From: Mucilaginibacter sp. 14171R-50
Lineage (GTDB): Bacteria > Bacteroidota > Bacteroidia > Sphingobacteriales > Sphingobacteriaceae
Assembly (NCBI RefSeq): GCF_010093045.1
Contig: NZ_CP048115.1
Span: 2,170,001 to 2,234,000, forward strand
Direction: 5' to 3'
Length of the DNA: 64,000 nucleotides
Numbering within the stretch: the first letter of the stretch is position 1; each line of letters begins with the position of its first letter. The notes under the pieces are model-generated. The model worked only from the letters and a program-made list of their open reading frames with translations. It did not search any database and had not been told where the DNA came from. Shown in pieces: positions 29,635 to 39,600 of this stretch. Both the position numbers and the translations under genes were made by a program.

Positions 29635-30214
29635 ATTTTAATTGGTCTAAAAAGGTAAATGCCAGACGGGGCTTCGACGAACGAAAACGGGGGCGCAGCG
29701 CAAAGGCTTCTTCAAACGCATAAAGGCTGAAAATACCGGCATCCATTGTTACCTGTCTTTTATTGGTAACAATATGAATCTGCGCCCCCGAAAGGAATAC
29801 ATGAACGGCAATATTCCTGATGCCTCCGGCCACTTTGACCGAGGTAATATGGCCTACGATATCGTTATCAAATATTAAAGTGATTTTCCGTCCAGGATAA
29901 TTTTGCCTGATCCAATCCACCTGTTCAACATAAAGCCTGTTGCCGATAGCAATAAATGCTATCTGATCCAGCCGTGGAAAACGGTGGCGGTTTAGGGTAA
30001 TAAACGCCATCGCTTCCATAACTGAATACGTAATGATCAGATGTGTTGCATTAGGCAACCCGGCAGTCCACAGATTTTGGGTGGAGGGCACGATGTGATA
30101 TCCGGGGCCATAACGTTCATATTGATCGCCATAGCTAAAGGAAAGTTCGTAGGTCACACCAAAAAAAGCCTGGATCTCCAAAGGAATGCCAAGCTTTGTT
30201 AAAAGGTTGTTCAC
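29618..30214 (-). CDS. Small TOPRIM-like protein
   Basis: 198 residues. The centre has a TOPRIM-like order: ATHLIITYSVMEAMAFI (acidic Glu after a strand), DQIAFIAIG, then KITLIFDNDIVGHITSVKVA (the DxD of the metal site followed by a glycine). This matches the Toprim_2/DUF3991 style, but the primase Zn finger is missing, so it is a stand-alone catalytic-type domain with unknown partner. Its start overlaps the end of the DUF4099/DUF3945 gene. It ends KYDSER. TOPRIM assignment rests on motifs seen by eye. Confidence 0.6.
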   Translation of the reverse strand: MNNLLTKLGIPLEIQAFFGVTYELSFSYGDQYERYGPGYHIVPSTQNLWTAGLPNATHLIITYSVMEAMAFITLNRHRFPRLDQIAFIAIGNRLYVEQVDWIRQNYPGRKITLIFDNDIVGHITSVKVAGGIRNIAVHVFLSGAQIHIVTNKRQVTMDAGIFSLYAFEEAFALRPRFRSSKPRLAFTFLDQLKYDSER

Positions 30215-30981
30215 CTTCCTTTTCGGGATTGGGACCGTTCAAACTCGTGCGGCTTAAATCCATGCTGATTTTCAATATCCTTAATAGCCTGATAATATCC
30301 GGGGCTTAATTTCGTGGCCGCCGCCTGGTCACGTTTCTTATTGAATAAGCTGTTTAGCCCTTTGTAAATCATATAGGTTAAACCGCCATCCATCAGGATA
30401 GAAGCCACCAGGGCCAGTTTGTTGGACCGTATGCCATGCTTATCTGTTGCAGAATAGCTAAAGCGGGTTCCGTCAGGTATCTGCACCTCCTTACCTTTTC
30501 TGTAGTTCTCTTTTTGTGCCTGGGTCAGAAATTCGTTATTGACCATATCAGGCGCTAAGATCCTCTCCGTATCAGAAACGATAAACTCTTTTGTTTCCGG
30601 GTCGTATTCGACCAGCATCTCTTTTTTAGTGCCGTGGTTATCGAGTGCGATCCTCAGCACACTCCCTACCTCACCCTTTTGCAGTTGCATGGCTTCATTT
30701 TTAGTTAACAGGTCGGGAATTTCCGCATCGCGGTAGATCGGGTGGATCAAAAGATCCAACTGGCCCTTTTCATTTGGCTTTAAAGATATCTTCGCATTTA
30801 TCGATTTGATCTTGATATTGTCGGCTTCCAGGTCATGCAATTCCATTAAGCCTGTACGGCGACCTGAAAGCAGCGCTTTCAGGTCATCGACGTTTAAAAG
30901 GAGCTGGCCTCCTGAGGCCAGCCCGATGGTCTCCAGGTCCTTGACCGGGAGATCATTTTCGTGAAACGTTATCGGGTTCAT
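30211..30981 (-). CDS. DUF4099/DUF3945-type ICE protein
   Basis: 256 residues. It opens with ENDLPVKDLETIGLASGGQLLL and LKALLSGRRTGLMELHDLE (DUF4099), then FLTQAQKENYRKGKEVQIPDGTRFSYSATD, the DUF3945 signature. These domains are common in Bacteroidota conjugative elements; their biochemical role is unknown. It ends SQSRKGR, a basic tail like those of its neighbours. It begins just after the ArdC-like gene (1-base gap) and its stop overlaps the next start. Confidence 0.8.
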   Translation of the reverse strand: MNPITFHENDLPVKDLETIGLASGGQLLLNVDDLKALLSGRRTGLMELHDLEADNIKIKSINAKISLKPNEKGQLDLLIHPIYRDAEIPDLLTKNEAMQLQKGEVGSVLRIALDNHGTKKEMLVEYDPETKEFIVSDTERILAPDMVNNEFLTQAQKENYRKGKEVQIPDGTRFSYSATDKHGIRSNKLALVASILMDGGLTYMIYKGLNSLFNKKRDQAAATKLSPGYYQAIKDIENQHGFKPHEFERSQSRKGR

Positions 30982-30982
30982 A

Positions 30983-32161
30983 TTAACGGCCTATTTTTTG
31001 AGTTTGCCCCTGTTCCTCGGACTGGCCCCGTTCTTCCTCTAAAACCAATTCCGGTTCACGAGGATTGGTTTTGGCCTCCAGCAAGGATTTGTAAAGCCCG
31101 TATTCCGGCTTTAGAACTTTGCGGGTCCCTTCGGCATCTTCTACTTTAATGCTTTTGGTTTTATAGGTTTCCAGTACCTTATAGGTGGTATCCATATAGG
31201 CGATCTCATCACCTTTATTAAATCCTATAGTTTCGGAACCCTGTTTTTGTTCCCGTTTTTGAGAAACGCCCAATAGCAGGTTGGCTATTTTTTGTGCATC
31301 ACGGGATGCTTTGACAATCTCAAAAGGTTCATCCTTTAAGATCTTGGCAAAGTTGTTCATATAGGCAGCTTGCTGCCCAAAGTTATGGCCGATCTTTAAC
31401 TCACCACCGATCAGGATACCGGCAATGGCGGCGCGCATTTCTTCGCGCGCGTAATCAAGAGAACCAAATTTACCCTCCATCGGACGGTTAAGACGGCTTT
31501 CATGGCCACTCCAGTGCGCCAGTTGGTGAATGGCAGCCTGCAGGTATTTGGTTTCGTTCTCAAAATGTTCCGGCTCGGGCATAATGATCGCGTCGCGAAC
31601 CTTGTCATAATAAGCCTCCTGACCACCGTGAATGATCACCGCTTTGCTGTCATCGATCAGTTTTGCAGCCCTTTCGATGGGTGAAAGGGTTTGGCCTTCA
31701 TTTTGTTTGGCCAAAAACTCTTCCAATGGTTCGAGGTCTTTCAGCTGGCTGCCATTGAAAAGGAAAGCCTGGCCCCGCTGCGGTTTATCAAATTCTACCT
31801 TTTTGGTTTGGGTAACACCCGCATCATCCTTGATGACCTTACCCTCTGCGGTGCGGATAGCCTGGATGTCGCTGGTTTTTGGGAACTCGATCAGGGTACC
31901 GGTTTCATCCTTTTTTACCCAGTTCCCGGCATAACGCGCGGCATCAGCCGACATCCAGCGTGGGTCTTCATGGCGCTGCATACCGAGGATCAGCGCATTC
32001 ATGGCACTATAGCCTTTCCCGGTTGTTGGATTGATCGGTTTAACAAAGGCAGGCATGCCATTTTCTTTAACCGGTTTTTGAAACAGGGAGTTACCCTCTT
32101 TGATCTCAGCGATCAGCTTGTCTGAAAGCTGGATCGGCAGTGGTTTGAAATTTTTGCTCAT
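30983..32161 (-). CDS. ArdC-like antirestriction protein (DUF1738/zincin-type) with altered HExxH
   Basis: 392 residues. The N-terminal ssDNA-binding ArdC domain is visible (LIAEIKEGNSLFQKPV, NPTTGKGYSAMNALIL, DPRWMSADAARYAGNWVKK). The metallopeptidase part contains AIHQLAHWSGHESRLNRP, where the usual HELAH is HQLAH, so the catalytic Glu is Gln. ArdC proteins protect incoming DNA from restriction and can travel with the transferred strand. After about residue 310 comes a small domain (NKGDEIAYMDTTYKVLETYKTKSIKVED) and a charged tail ending QKIGR. Its start lies 56 bases inside the peptidase gene. Confidence 0.85.
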   Translation of the reverse strand: MSKNFKPLPIQLSDKLIAEIKEGNSLFQKPVKENGMPAFVKPINPTTGKGYSAMNALILGMQRHEDPRWMSADAARYAGNWVKKDETGTLIEFPKTSDIQAIRTAEGKVIKDDAGVTQTKKVEFDKPQRGQAFLFNGSQLKDLEPLEEFLAKQNEGQTLSPIERAAKLIDDSKAVIIHGGQEAYYDKVRDAIIMPEPEHFENETKYLQAAIHQLAHWSGHESRLNRPMEGKFGSLDYAREEMRAAIAGILIGGELKIGHNFGQQAAYMNNFAKILKDEPFEIVKASRDAQKIANLLLGVSQKREQKQGSETIGFNKGDEIAYMDTTYKVLETYKTKSIKVEDAEGTRKVLKPEYGLYKSLLEAKTNPREPELVLEEERGQSEEQGQTQKIGR

Positions 32162-32582
32162 TTTCTTGTTTTTTAAGCAGTTCGTATAAAAATTTGATTG
32201 GATTGATGTATTGATGCCTGTAGCAAATGCTGAAGTGCAAATGCTCGCCGGTCACGTGTCCGGTAGCTCCGGTGATGCCGATAGGCTCACCGGCGGTTAC
32301 GCTATCGGTAGGTATTACAAAAATTTGGCTGAGGTGGCCGTATATGGATTCGACCGCGCCATGAGCCAGCCGAATGTTTATGCCCAGGCCATTATCATAG
32401 CCGGTCGATCTGACCATACCGCTAAGGATAGCATAAACAGTATCATGGCGGGCTTTGAGATCGACACCCGCATGCATGGCGTATTTGCCGGTAAGCGGAT
32501 GGATTCGGTAACCGTATTCGGAATTTATTTTTAGATGTTTAAGGGGCAGGCAGACCAGGCAAAAGCTGATCAGTAGTTTCAT
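32106..32582 (-). CDS. M23-family peptidase, exported, ICE-encoded
   Basis: 158 residues with a hydrophobic N-terminus (KLLISFCLVCLPLKHL). LytM/M23 motifs: YGYRIHPLTGKYAMHAGVDLKA (HxxxD zinc ligands), AHGAVESIYGHLSQ, and HLHFSI (HxH). Such enzymes cut peptidoglycan cross-links and in conjugation make room for the transfer apparatus. Its C-terminal end overlaps the ArdC-like start in another frame by 56 bases. It ends FRQADR. Confidence 0.88.
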   Translation of the reverse strand: MKLLISFCLVCLPLKHLKINSEYGYRIHPLTGKYAMHAGVDLKARHDTVYAILSGMVRSTGYDNGLGINIRLAHGAVESIYGHLSQIFVIPTDSVTAGEPIGITGATGHVTGEHLHFSICYRHQYINPIKFLYELLKKQENEQKFQTTADPAFRQADR

Positions 32583-32986
32583 CGGCTGTAAGATTTCGCC
32601 AATTCCTGTTTTTGAGCAGGGACGATCGAATCCAACACTTTCTCCTGCAAACCAGGATGATCGTTGGCAATAGCTAATGCGGAGTACAAGGCCTGGGATG
32701 TGCCCCTGTCCTGCAAGAGCATGATCTTGTACATGGCCTTAAAATCATCGAGCGGCATGGACGAGCCATTGCTGGTCAGGTCATTGAAGATCTCTTGTTT
32801 ATCTTTCAGCATCATGACCTGCGCAGCAGGGTAAAATGCTTCCCCGCCCTCGGGGAACCGTACATAATTTTCTGTTTCAGACCTGGCATAGGTTAACACG
32901 CCGATCTGGCCCCGTTTTGCTTCCCGGTCAATTTCTAAATCCGGCTGCACCAAAACGAGTGTACCGGCTAAGGTTTGATTTTCCAT
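32579..32986 (-). CDS. Small ICE protein, paralogue 3 of a tandem trio
   Basis: 135 residues. It shares a layout with the next two upstream genes: a beta-rich N-terminal half (GTLVLVQPDLEIDREAKRGQIGVLTYARSETENYVRFPEG), then a helical half with DDFKAMYKIMLLQDRGTSQALYSALAIAND. Function unknown. The first half may be a small barrel sensing or binding domain. It overlaps the M23 gene by 4 bases, so it is co-transcribed. Ends LAKSYSR. Confidence 0.65.
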   Translation of the reverse strand: MENQTLAGTLVLVQPDLEIDREAKRGQIGVLTYARSETENYVRFPEGGEAFYPAAQVMMLKDKQEIFNDLTSNGSSMPLDDFKAMYKIMLLQDRGTSQALYSALAIANDHPGLQEKVLDSIVPAQKQELAKSYSR

Positions 32987-33005
32987 GATAATTATTGTTT
33001 AATGT

Positions 33006-33410
33006 TTACCTGCCAATTTTTCGGGTTGGCGTTAAGTCCAGGACCTCGTTCAGCCTGATGGTCGCCTCACGATGGAGTTCCGGGTCATCCTGCAGGAGTA
33101 TATAGGCCTTTGCCAGCTGCTCGGGCAATCCCGATGACTGCAGCAAAGCCAGTGTTTGGAGATTTTGTGCTACAGGAGGCCATTGCACGGACTTGAATTT
33201 TTCCGCCAATTCCTTTAACTCTTCGGTTGTTTTCAGGACAAACAGTGTTTTTGCGCTGAAGGCATCTACTTCCTCGTCCTCAAATCCTACCCATATTTTA
33301 TCAGCCTCAAAGTCTGTAAATTCAATGAGGCCTATTTGGCCAACGTGGTCAGAAGTCCAAAGGACTGGGCTGACCATGACCATTATGCCTATGGTTTCTT
33401 CCTGTTTCAT
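33006..33410 (-). CDS. Small ICE protein, paralogue 2 of a tandem trio
   Basis: 134 residues with the same two-part layout: IGIMVMVSPVLWTSDHVGQIGLIEFTDFEADKIWVGFEDEEVDAFSAKTLFVLK, then helices with QTLALLQSSGLPEQLAKAYILLQDDPEL. The pattern V-P-x-L...GxIG...VGFEDxEV aligns with the paralogue at 33467-33886 (GEIGFITAA..FYVGFDDHQVGFYGADALLTFK). Family not recognised. Ends PTRKIGR, close to the end of the ArdC-like protein. Confidence 0.65.
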   Translation of the reverse strand: MKQEETIGIMVMVSPVLWTSDHVGQIGLIEFTDFEADKIWVGFEDEEVDAFSAKTLFVLKTTEELKELAEKFKSVQWPPVAQNLQTLALLQSSGLPEQLAKAYILLQDDPELHREATIRLNEVLDLTPTRKIGR

Positions 33411-33466
33411 GTATATTGCTTTAAATGTTTGTTTGATTGTATAGAAGGAGTTTGGCCTGTAAGGGG

Positions 33467-33886
33467 CTATCTTTTCAAACCCCTGGTTTGATCTACTCCA
33501 AGAAACTGATCTAAACCAATGGTTACCGCATCGTGAATGTTACCGTTCTTTTTAACCAGCTCCATCGCCGTGCGGATATGTTTTTCCGTTCCATGATCCA
33601 GTAAGAGCGCGATGTTTTTGAGGTCTTTAAAATCATCAACGGATAAGGTCAGCGCATTTTCATGCAGGAAATCATAGATGTCGCCCGGCTCTTTGAAGGT
33701 GAGCAGCGCATCAGCGCCGTAGAAGCCAACCTGGTGGTCATCAAAACCCACATAAAATTCATCGGTGTTAAGAATCGCGGCCGTAATAAAACCGATCTCA
33801 CCCTGCTTATGTACAGGGTCATCTTTGAGGTCAGGGTGCACCAGCAAATAGTGCGGTAACTGTCTTTCGTTTGTTTCTTCTTTCAT
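33467..33886 (-). CDS. Small ICE protein, paralogue 1 of a tandem trio
   Basis: 139 residues: HYLLVHPDLKDDPVHKQGEIGFITAAILNTDEFYVGFDDHQVGFYGADALLTFK, then LSVDDFKDLKNIALLLDHGTEKHIRTAMELVKKNG. It is the best preserved of the trio and directly follows the coupling protein (4-base overlap), suggesting the family arose here by duplication. Unknown function; soluble. Ends QTRGLKR. Confidence 0.65.
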   Translation of the reverse strand: MKEETNERQLPHYLLVHPDLKDDPVHKQGEIGFITAAILNTDEFYVGFDDHQVGFYGADALLTFKEPGDIYDFLHENALTLSVDDFKDLKNIALLLDHGTEKHIRTAMELVKKNGNIHDAVTIGLDQFLGVDQTRGLKR

Positions 33887-35883
33887 TTCTTCATGGTGGC
33901 TTTAACTGGTGTATTCGGTGCTGGCGGTTTGAATGCCAGTACCATTTCTTGTATCTCCTGGCTGATATGGTTAAAGTTCTGCCGGAGTTTTTCATCCAGC
34001 TTCCCGCCGAAATCATAAAAGGAAGGCAAAGTTTTATAGCCCTTTTCTTCCCGTTTAATGGCCTCCATATCAAGATTGATCCGGCAATTAATGGCGGAGG
34101 TTTCAAACTGGCCGGTAAATTTTTCCTGTGCATCGGCGGCAATTACGCCAACCATTTCGCCGGAATTGAGGGAGGCTATTTTCCCTGCCGGGATCAAGGC
34201 TTCCAATTTTTCATTCAGGGAGGTCGAAGTTTTATTGCGGTCGATGGACAAGCCCTCCCCGATCTGTTTGGATTTGCCAAATAATCGTTCCAGCCATTCC
34301 AATGTATCCTTATTCCTGACCGAACCTGAAAGGACGGTACCCACTACGGCGGTGATGGTGGCTGCGGTATCTTTACCATATTGTTGATTGAATTGGGGCA
34401 ATTCCTGCAGACCCATCAACACGGCTACCTTATTAGACCTGGCTGTTGCAATTAAATTTTCCACCCGGTGAACGAATAAGGTGGGCACTTCATCCACGAT
34501 CAGTGCCGAAGGTAAATTGCCTTTAGTATTGATCAGCTTGGTCAGGCGGTTAATGATAATAGAATAGCAGGCCGAATTGATATTTTGGGTATTCGGATCG
34601 TTAGCCAGTACGAGCATACCGGGATTTTCCTTATCGGAGATCTTCAAATCGAAGTCGTTTCCCGAGAATACCCAGTACGTTTCTTTAGTTGCCAGCCTGC
34701 TAATAAAGATCTTCAGCGTACCAATCTGCCCCTCCAATTGGTCGAATGCCTTAGCATTGTAAGCAGTCATAAATGGTGACAGTAGGGAACGCAATTCCGG
34801 CTCCGAAGTCAGCGCGTTAAATATTTCCTCATAAGAGCGGTTCAGGAAGGCCAACACATGAGGGAAGCTGGAATAGATTCCTCCTTTGTATTTGCTCATG
34901 AAATAAACACAGGAGGCTAAGAAATTAATTGCAGATTGCGTGAAGAACTGGTCGCTGCCTCCGGAACGGTCGCCTTTTTTCAATGCTTCCACTAAGGCTT
35001 CTGCGGTTTCCGCTGCATCGGCCAAAGACTTGATATAATCCGCCCTCCAGGGGTTGATCCTGCGACTTCTTTCAATATCATTTAAATTGATCACATGAAA
35101 GGCAAAACCTTTAAGTTTTCCATTCTGCTTGGCCAGCAGGTAATGGTAATAGGCGATATGGCCCAGATCAGGAAATTTGAAATCGTAAAGACATACCGCG
35201 AACTCTTTAGCGATCAGCTGACGGATAAAGGGATTAACTATACTAAAGGATTTACCCGAACCGGGCGTACCGATCACCATGGTACCACGAAATACATTGC
35301 AGATATTGATCCATCCGTTCCTCACCTTGCCCTTGTAATAGAAAAGCATGGGAATGTTGACCGAATATGGCGTATCCACCCGCTTGACCGGCTGCATGAA
35401 GCTTTCTGCCTCCGTGTTCCATTTATCCTTGCCCAAACCGGATTTGATGAACTTGGAAATATTGTCCATTGACACACTTACCATAAGGGCCCCTGCGAAA
35501 GAGCAAACGAGGTAAAGAAGGTTATACCAGCTGGTATAAGCAAATGCTACCGGGGAGGCACGACCCGCAAAAACAAGGCTGCCGAAGAATAAAAATAGAC
35601 CGATTGCAAGCGGATAGATGATATGCTTTTTAGGGTCGAGGTCTGTTTTCTTTTTTGCCAGCGTACCGATGCTCACCAGGCAGATGAGGCCAAACGTGGT
35701 CAATTTGCTATAGACCAGATTGGAATAAATAATAAGGTGGCTGATCTTATCCAGTGGAGTAAAAAAAATGCCCCAGAAAGGGGCATCATGGTAAATAAAA
35801 ATAGCAGCTTCTAAACCTATGGATATATAGATGGCGCATTGCAGAAACCCATGGAGTTTTTGCTGCTCTCTGGTTTCTTCCAT
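33883..35883 (-). CDS. Type IV coupling protein (VirD4/TraG-like ATPase)
   Basis: 666 residues. Several N-terminal membrane segments lie within residues about 10-140 (LIYSNLVYSKLTTFGLICLVSIG, IIYPLAIGLFLFFGSLVFAG, WYNLLYLVCSFAGALMVSV). The P-loop is MVIGTPGSGKSFSIVNPF and the Walker B is SALIVDEVPTLFVH, followed by an arginine-rich motif and NKVAVLMGLQELPQF. Coupling proteins bring the relaxase-DNA complex to the secretion channel. Promoter and terminator features precede it (hairpin at 35910-35931, palindrome at 35932-35952), so it may head a new transcript that includes the small paralogues. Confidence 0.93.
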   Translation of the reverse strand: MEETREQQKLHGFLQCAIYISIGLEAAIFIYHDAPFWGIFFTPLDKISHLIIYSNLVYSKLTTFGLICLVSIGTLAKKKTDLDPKKHIIYPLAIGLFLFFGSLVFAGRASPVAFAYTSWYNLLYLVCSFAGALMVSVSMDNISKFIKSGLGKDKWNTEAESFMQPVKRVDTPYSVNIPMLFYYKGKVRNGWINICNVFRGTMVIGTPGSGKSFSIVNPFIRQLIAKEFAVCLYDFKFPDLGHIAYYHYLLAKQNGKLKGFAFHVINLNDIERSRRINPWRADYIKSLADAAETAEALVEALKKGDRSGGSDQFFTQSAINFLASCVYFMSKYKGGIYSSFPHVLAFLNRSYEEIFNALTSEPELRSLLSPFMTAYNAKAFDQLEGQIGTLKIFISRLATKETYWVFSGNDFDLKISDKENPGMLVLANDPNTQNINSACYSIIINRLTKLINTKGNLPSALIVDEVPTLFVHRVENLIATARSNKVAVLMGLQELPQFNQQYGKDTAATITAVVGTVLSGSVRNKDTLEWLERLFGKSKQIGEGLSIDRNKTSTSLNEKLEALIPAGKIASLNSGEMVGVIAADAQEKFTGQFETSAINCRINLDMEAIKREEKGYKTLPSFYDFGGKLDEKLRQNFNHISQEIQEMVLAFKPPAPNTPVKATMKK

Positions 35884-35909
35884 AATAAGGATGGTTATTA
35901 AATGAAAAA

Positions 35910-35931
35910 GCCACCGGCTTTTGCGGGTGAC
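35910..35931 (-). terminator. Terminator-like hairpin after the 208-residue protein gene
   Basis: GTCACCCGC-AAAA-GCCGGTGGC pairs in eight of nine positions (one of them G-T), and five T follow on the minus strand. Confidence 0.65.
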
Positions 35932-35952
35932 TTATATAGCTTAGCTATATAA
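35932..35952. repeat. Perfect 10-bp-arm palindrome before the coupling-protein gene
   Basis: TTATATAGCT and AGCTATATAA flank a single T. It adjoins the terminator-like hairpin. Possible operator of the coupling-protein transcript. Confidence 0.5.
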
Positions 35953-35960
35953 ATTTGCGG

Positions 35961-36587
35961 TTAGCGCTCCTTAATCTTGCGCCTTAAATACCGCTTGATT
36001 ATTTTATGCACTTTATTTCCTCCGTTGATCGGTGCAAAAACAATATGCTCCGGCCAGACCGGTGATTTTGATGCAGCAGCGATTTCATGTGGAAAAGCGG
36101 TGTTATGGTAAGTCAGATTGATAAAGAAGCCTTTGGCTTTTTTACGGCAAGTAATCTCGTTGAAACTAATCGAATTCCAGCAATTATTAACTTCATAAAA
36201 ACAATTGTACTTTTTATCTACAAAAAAATACCTGCCTGCTATTTCAGCCAAAGGCAGCCTTATGTCTGATTCTATCCGCCATTCCGGATTGAGTTCATCA
36301 AGCTTTGCAGCCTCCCCATCCGGGTCTAAAGCGCTAAAGGAATGAAACCAGTAAACGAGGATATTTTCGGGTGGCGTTTGGGCAAAAGGGCCTTTATAGC
36401 TGTTTTTGATCGAGGGATCATACCAAAGTTCAATATGATCTTTAAAAGAACGCGTTTCGTGCATATCAATCTTGTTTTCGGGGTTCGCAACCTCCAAAAG
36501 ATATTGCCATTGGGCATCAACAAAAAATAAGGTATCACCCAATTTAATCACCGGGCGCGGCCTTGTATAAGCGCTAATCTGTTTCAT
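35961..36587 (-). CDS. Hypothetical ICE protein, 208 residues
   Basis: Soluble protein without recognised domain. It contains two similar halves: VIKLGDTLFFVDAQWQYLLEVANPENKIDMHE near the start and LPLAEIAGRYFFVDKKYNCFYEVNNCWNSISFNE later, each a hairpin of strands with FFVD followed by an aromatic and EV-N, suggesting internal duplication. The C-terminus is strongly basic (KRYLRRKIKER). It lies directly downstream of the giant helicase gene (20-base gap) and ends at a terminator, so it is probably the last gene of the long tra transcript. Confidence 0.6.
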   Translation of the reverse strand: MKQISAYTRPRPVIKLGDTLFFVDAQWQYLLEVANPENKIDMHETRSFKDHIELWYDPSIKNSYKGPFAQTPPENILVYWFHSFSALDPDGEAAKLDELNPEWRIESDIRLPLAEIAGRYFFVDKKYNCFYEVNNCWNSISFNEITCRKKAKGFFINLTYHNTAFPHEIAAASKSPVWPEHIVFAPINGGNKVHKIIKRYLRRKIKER

Positions 36588-36607
36588 AATTAAGTTTTAA
36601 GTGTTTG

Positions 36608-39600
36608 TTAACGTTTAATACCCAGCGATACTTCCTCAAGGGGCTCATTGTCATCTTCTATGGACAGCTGCGCTGCCTGTGCCAGCTTTTCTCTTTCAGC
36701 AATTTTTTGGTTAATCTCCATTTCCAGTTTCTCCATATCCTTTTTCAAGGAAGCCAGTTCATACTCCTGGTCAAATGGCCTTTGGGAAAGTTCACGGACT
36801 TCGGGAATCTGTTTGTTGACGCCTACCAATTCCTTTTCGTAACGTTCCGCCATTCCAACAACCCGGTTGATCGCATCTAAAAAATACCTGGCGGCGTGTT
36901 TGGGATTATCAATATTAGGCGCCCCGCCGTTTTGCATGTATTTGATGCCGGTAGACCGGCTCTCTGCATACAGCGAGGTTACATGGGTGATCCTGCTTGA
37001 AAATCCTTCCTCAATAGTTTGCAGCTTGCGCCTGATAAAAAGATCGAAGCCGTACAATTCACCTAAATGAAGGTCGGGTTGGTTAAAATCTGTGGGGGCC
37101 CAGTTTTTATATAACCCGATCAGGTGATTGCCAATAGCAACCGTGTCGGCCAAAGCAATATCCTTGAGTTTAAGAGGATTTTGCTTGGTGCCGTCTTCAT
37201 CAAATTTCAGCACTTGTTTGTAGCTAACTTCATCTTTACGGACCAACTCCAAAGTTGATTGCGTATCCCGGCTTTTCTTTTCCAGGTCTTCCAACAAGTA
37301 ACGGCTGCGGGCCACTTCTTTAAAGTGAGCGCCTTTATAACCTTCCAATTCTGCAACCTTCTTTTCGAGCCGTGTCTTTTCCAATAATGAGGTATCACCG
37401 GATAATATGGCGATATACTCAGAGAAACTCATGCCGCTCTGTTCGTCCATAGCACCTTCATCCAGCGTACGCACAGACAATTCATTATTCTTCATCTGGC
37501 TGATAAAAATTTGCTTGTTTTTAAGCAGGTTGAATTTGTAGTTGTCCAGTGATTGCTCGACCGCATAAATAAAATTTCTAACCTTGTTGCCATAAAACTG
37601 CTTGGCCAGCCAGTTTCCTTGCCGGGCACCACGGCCATCGCGCTGCTCCAGTTCCGAAGGTTTCCAGGGGATATCCAGATGGTGCATGGCAACGATGCGT
37701 TCCTGAACATTCAGACCCGTTCCCGCTTTTTCGGTGCTGCCAATCAGAATCCTGATCTCCCCGGCGTTCATTTTTCTAAACAGCTCTTTCCGCTGCTTAT
37801 CCGTTGCCCAGTTGTGTATAAAAGTGATCTGGTTAGCCGGGATATTAAAATCATTGATCAGTTTATCCCGGAGGGCATCATACACATTAAACTCGTCGGT
37901 TTTTGGCGTGCCGATGTCGCTGAAAATGATCTGTGTGCCTTTATGCGGGGTGCTTTCATGATAGATCTCCGCTACGTTTCGGGCGCAAACATTTACCTTA
38001 TTACCGGGGTGGTCGCCATATTTTTCCGGGTTAACGAGGCGCATATCCACAGCCATTTTCTTGGCATAGTTGGTTGCGATCAGCATCCGGCCCTTATCTT
38101 CATCCTTAGTCAGGGGACGCCTCCCAATTAAAGTGGCATCACCGTTCTTTGCGAATTGCATCAGCCGTTTAATGAAGTCCTGCTGATCCGGCGTGGGTTT
38201 TATATTGACCAGAGTTTCGTCAATTTCCGGCTTGTCAAGATTGATATGTTTGGCTGTCTTATAGTCCGTAATTTGGTTATAAAACAGCGCAAGTTCGGGT
38301 ACTTTGATAAAGTGGCGAAACCGTTCTTTCGCCCTGATCTCGTTGGTTACAGTAAATTCAAAATCGACCGTTTTACGGGCATAAACCGCCGCCCAGGCAT
38401 CAAAATTGGATATTTGTTGCCTTTCCAATTCTCTTGGCCGGAGATACTTAAAGATCAGGTACATTTCCGTCAGACTATTGGAAATTGGAGTGCCGGAAAG
38501 AAAAGTTGCACACAGGTCCGTATCGTAGCGGTCCTGTAAAGTGCGGATGGCAAAAAGCATGTTAAGCGCTTTCTGACTGCCTGCCATGTTCCCCAAACCT
38601 GCAACTTTAGTATGCCTGGTGGTAAACGTGAGGTTCTTAAACTTATGGGATTCATCAATGAACAGATGGTCAATAGCCATTTCCCGGAAATTGATACCGG
38701 TATCCTTTCTGTTTTCGATGGCATCGATCACGCTTTTCAGCTTGGCTTCCAGGTTTTCCTTCCTGATCTCTAAACCTTTCAGTTTCTCTTTGGTGATCTC
38801 TTCACCCTGGTCCTGGAGAGCCAGGAGATCGAGTTCCGTATTGTCCAGTTCGATTTCTAAGATCTGCCGCTGAATTTCAGGGTCCTGTGGGATTTTTCCA
38901 AATTGGTCATGTGTTAAAATGATGCAGTCCCAATTGTTATTTTTTATTTCGTGAAAAATGCGTTTCCGTTTTGACGGCTCAAAATCATTTTCGCCCGGTG
39001 CCAATAATTTAGCTTTTGGATAAGCCAGCCGGAACGTATCGGTGATCTGCTGTACATTAGCCTTTAAAGCCAATATCATTGGTTTATGAACGATCCCCAA
39101 CCTTTTCATTTCCATGGCTGCGATGATCATGGTCAGGGTTTTGCCAAGGCCCACCTCATGGTCGATCAGCCCGCCATTATTTTGAATCAACCGCCAGGCA
39201 GCATTTCGCTGCGAGGGATAAAGGTCTAAGATCTTTAAAGCTTTAAAATCAAGGCCCGGAAAGGTCAGGTGACTTCCATCATATTCGCGCAGCGCATAAC
39301 AGTTGTACGTGTCATTGTATAACTTTTCTAAGTACTGCTTATCCTCATTTGGCAGTTCGAGCAACCAAAGCAGGTAACGCGCCCTGATATTATCGACTTT
39401 GCGGTGCGCATTTTGTATCGCTTCAGTATCCGGTACCCGTACCACTTTGCCATACTGCTCAACCGGATAGGTAAAATGAGGATTGGTGTTAAGCAGCGCA
39501 TATTCCAGCAATGTGCGTCCGGTTATCTTGTTGCTTTCCTTTGGCGTGACCGAAAACTCTTCATTGGTTATCGTATTGCCTTTTTTGGCATAGCTTACCT

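Noticed and set aside
37553..38131. A 192-codon plus-strand frame inside the giant helicase gene
   Set aside because: The minus strand encodes conserved helicase motifs throughout; the plus frame is a by-product of codon use.
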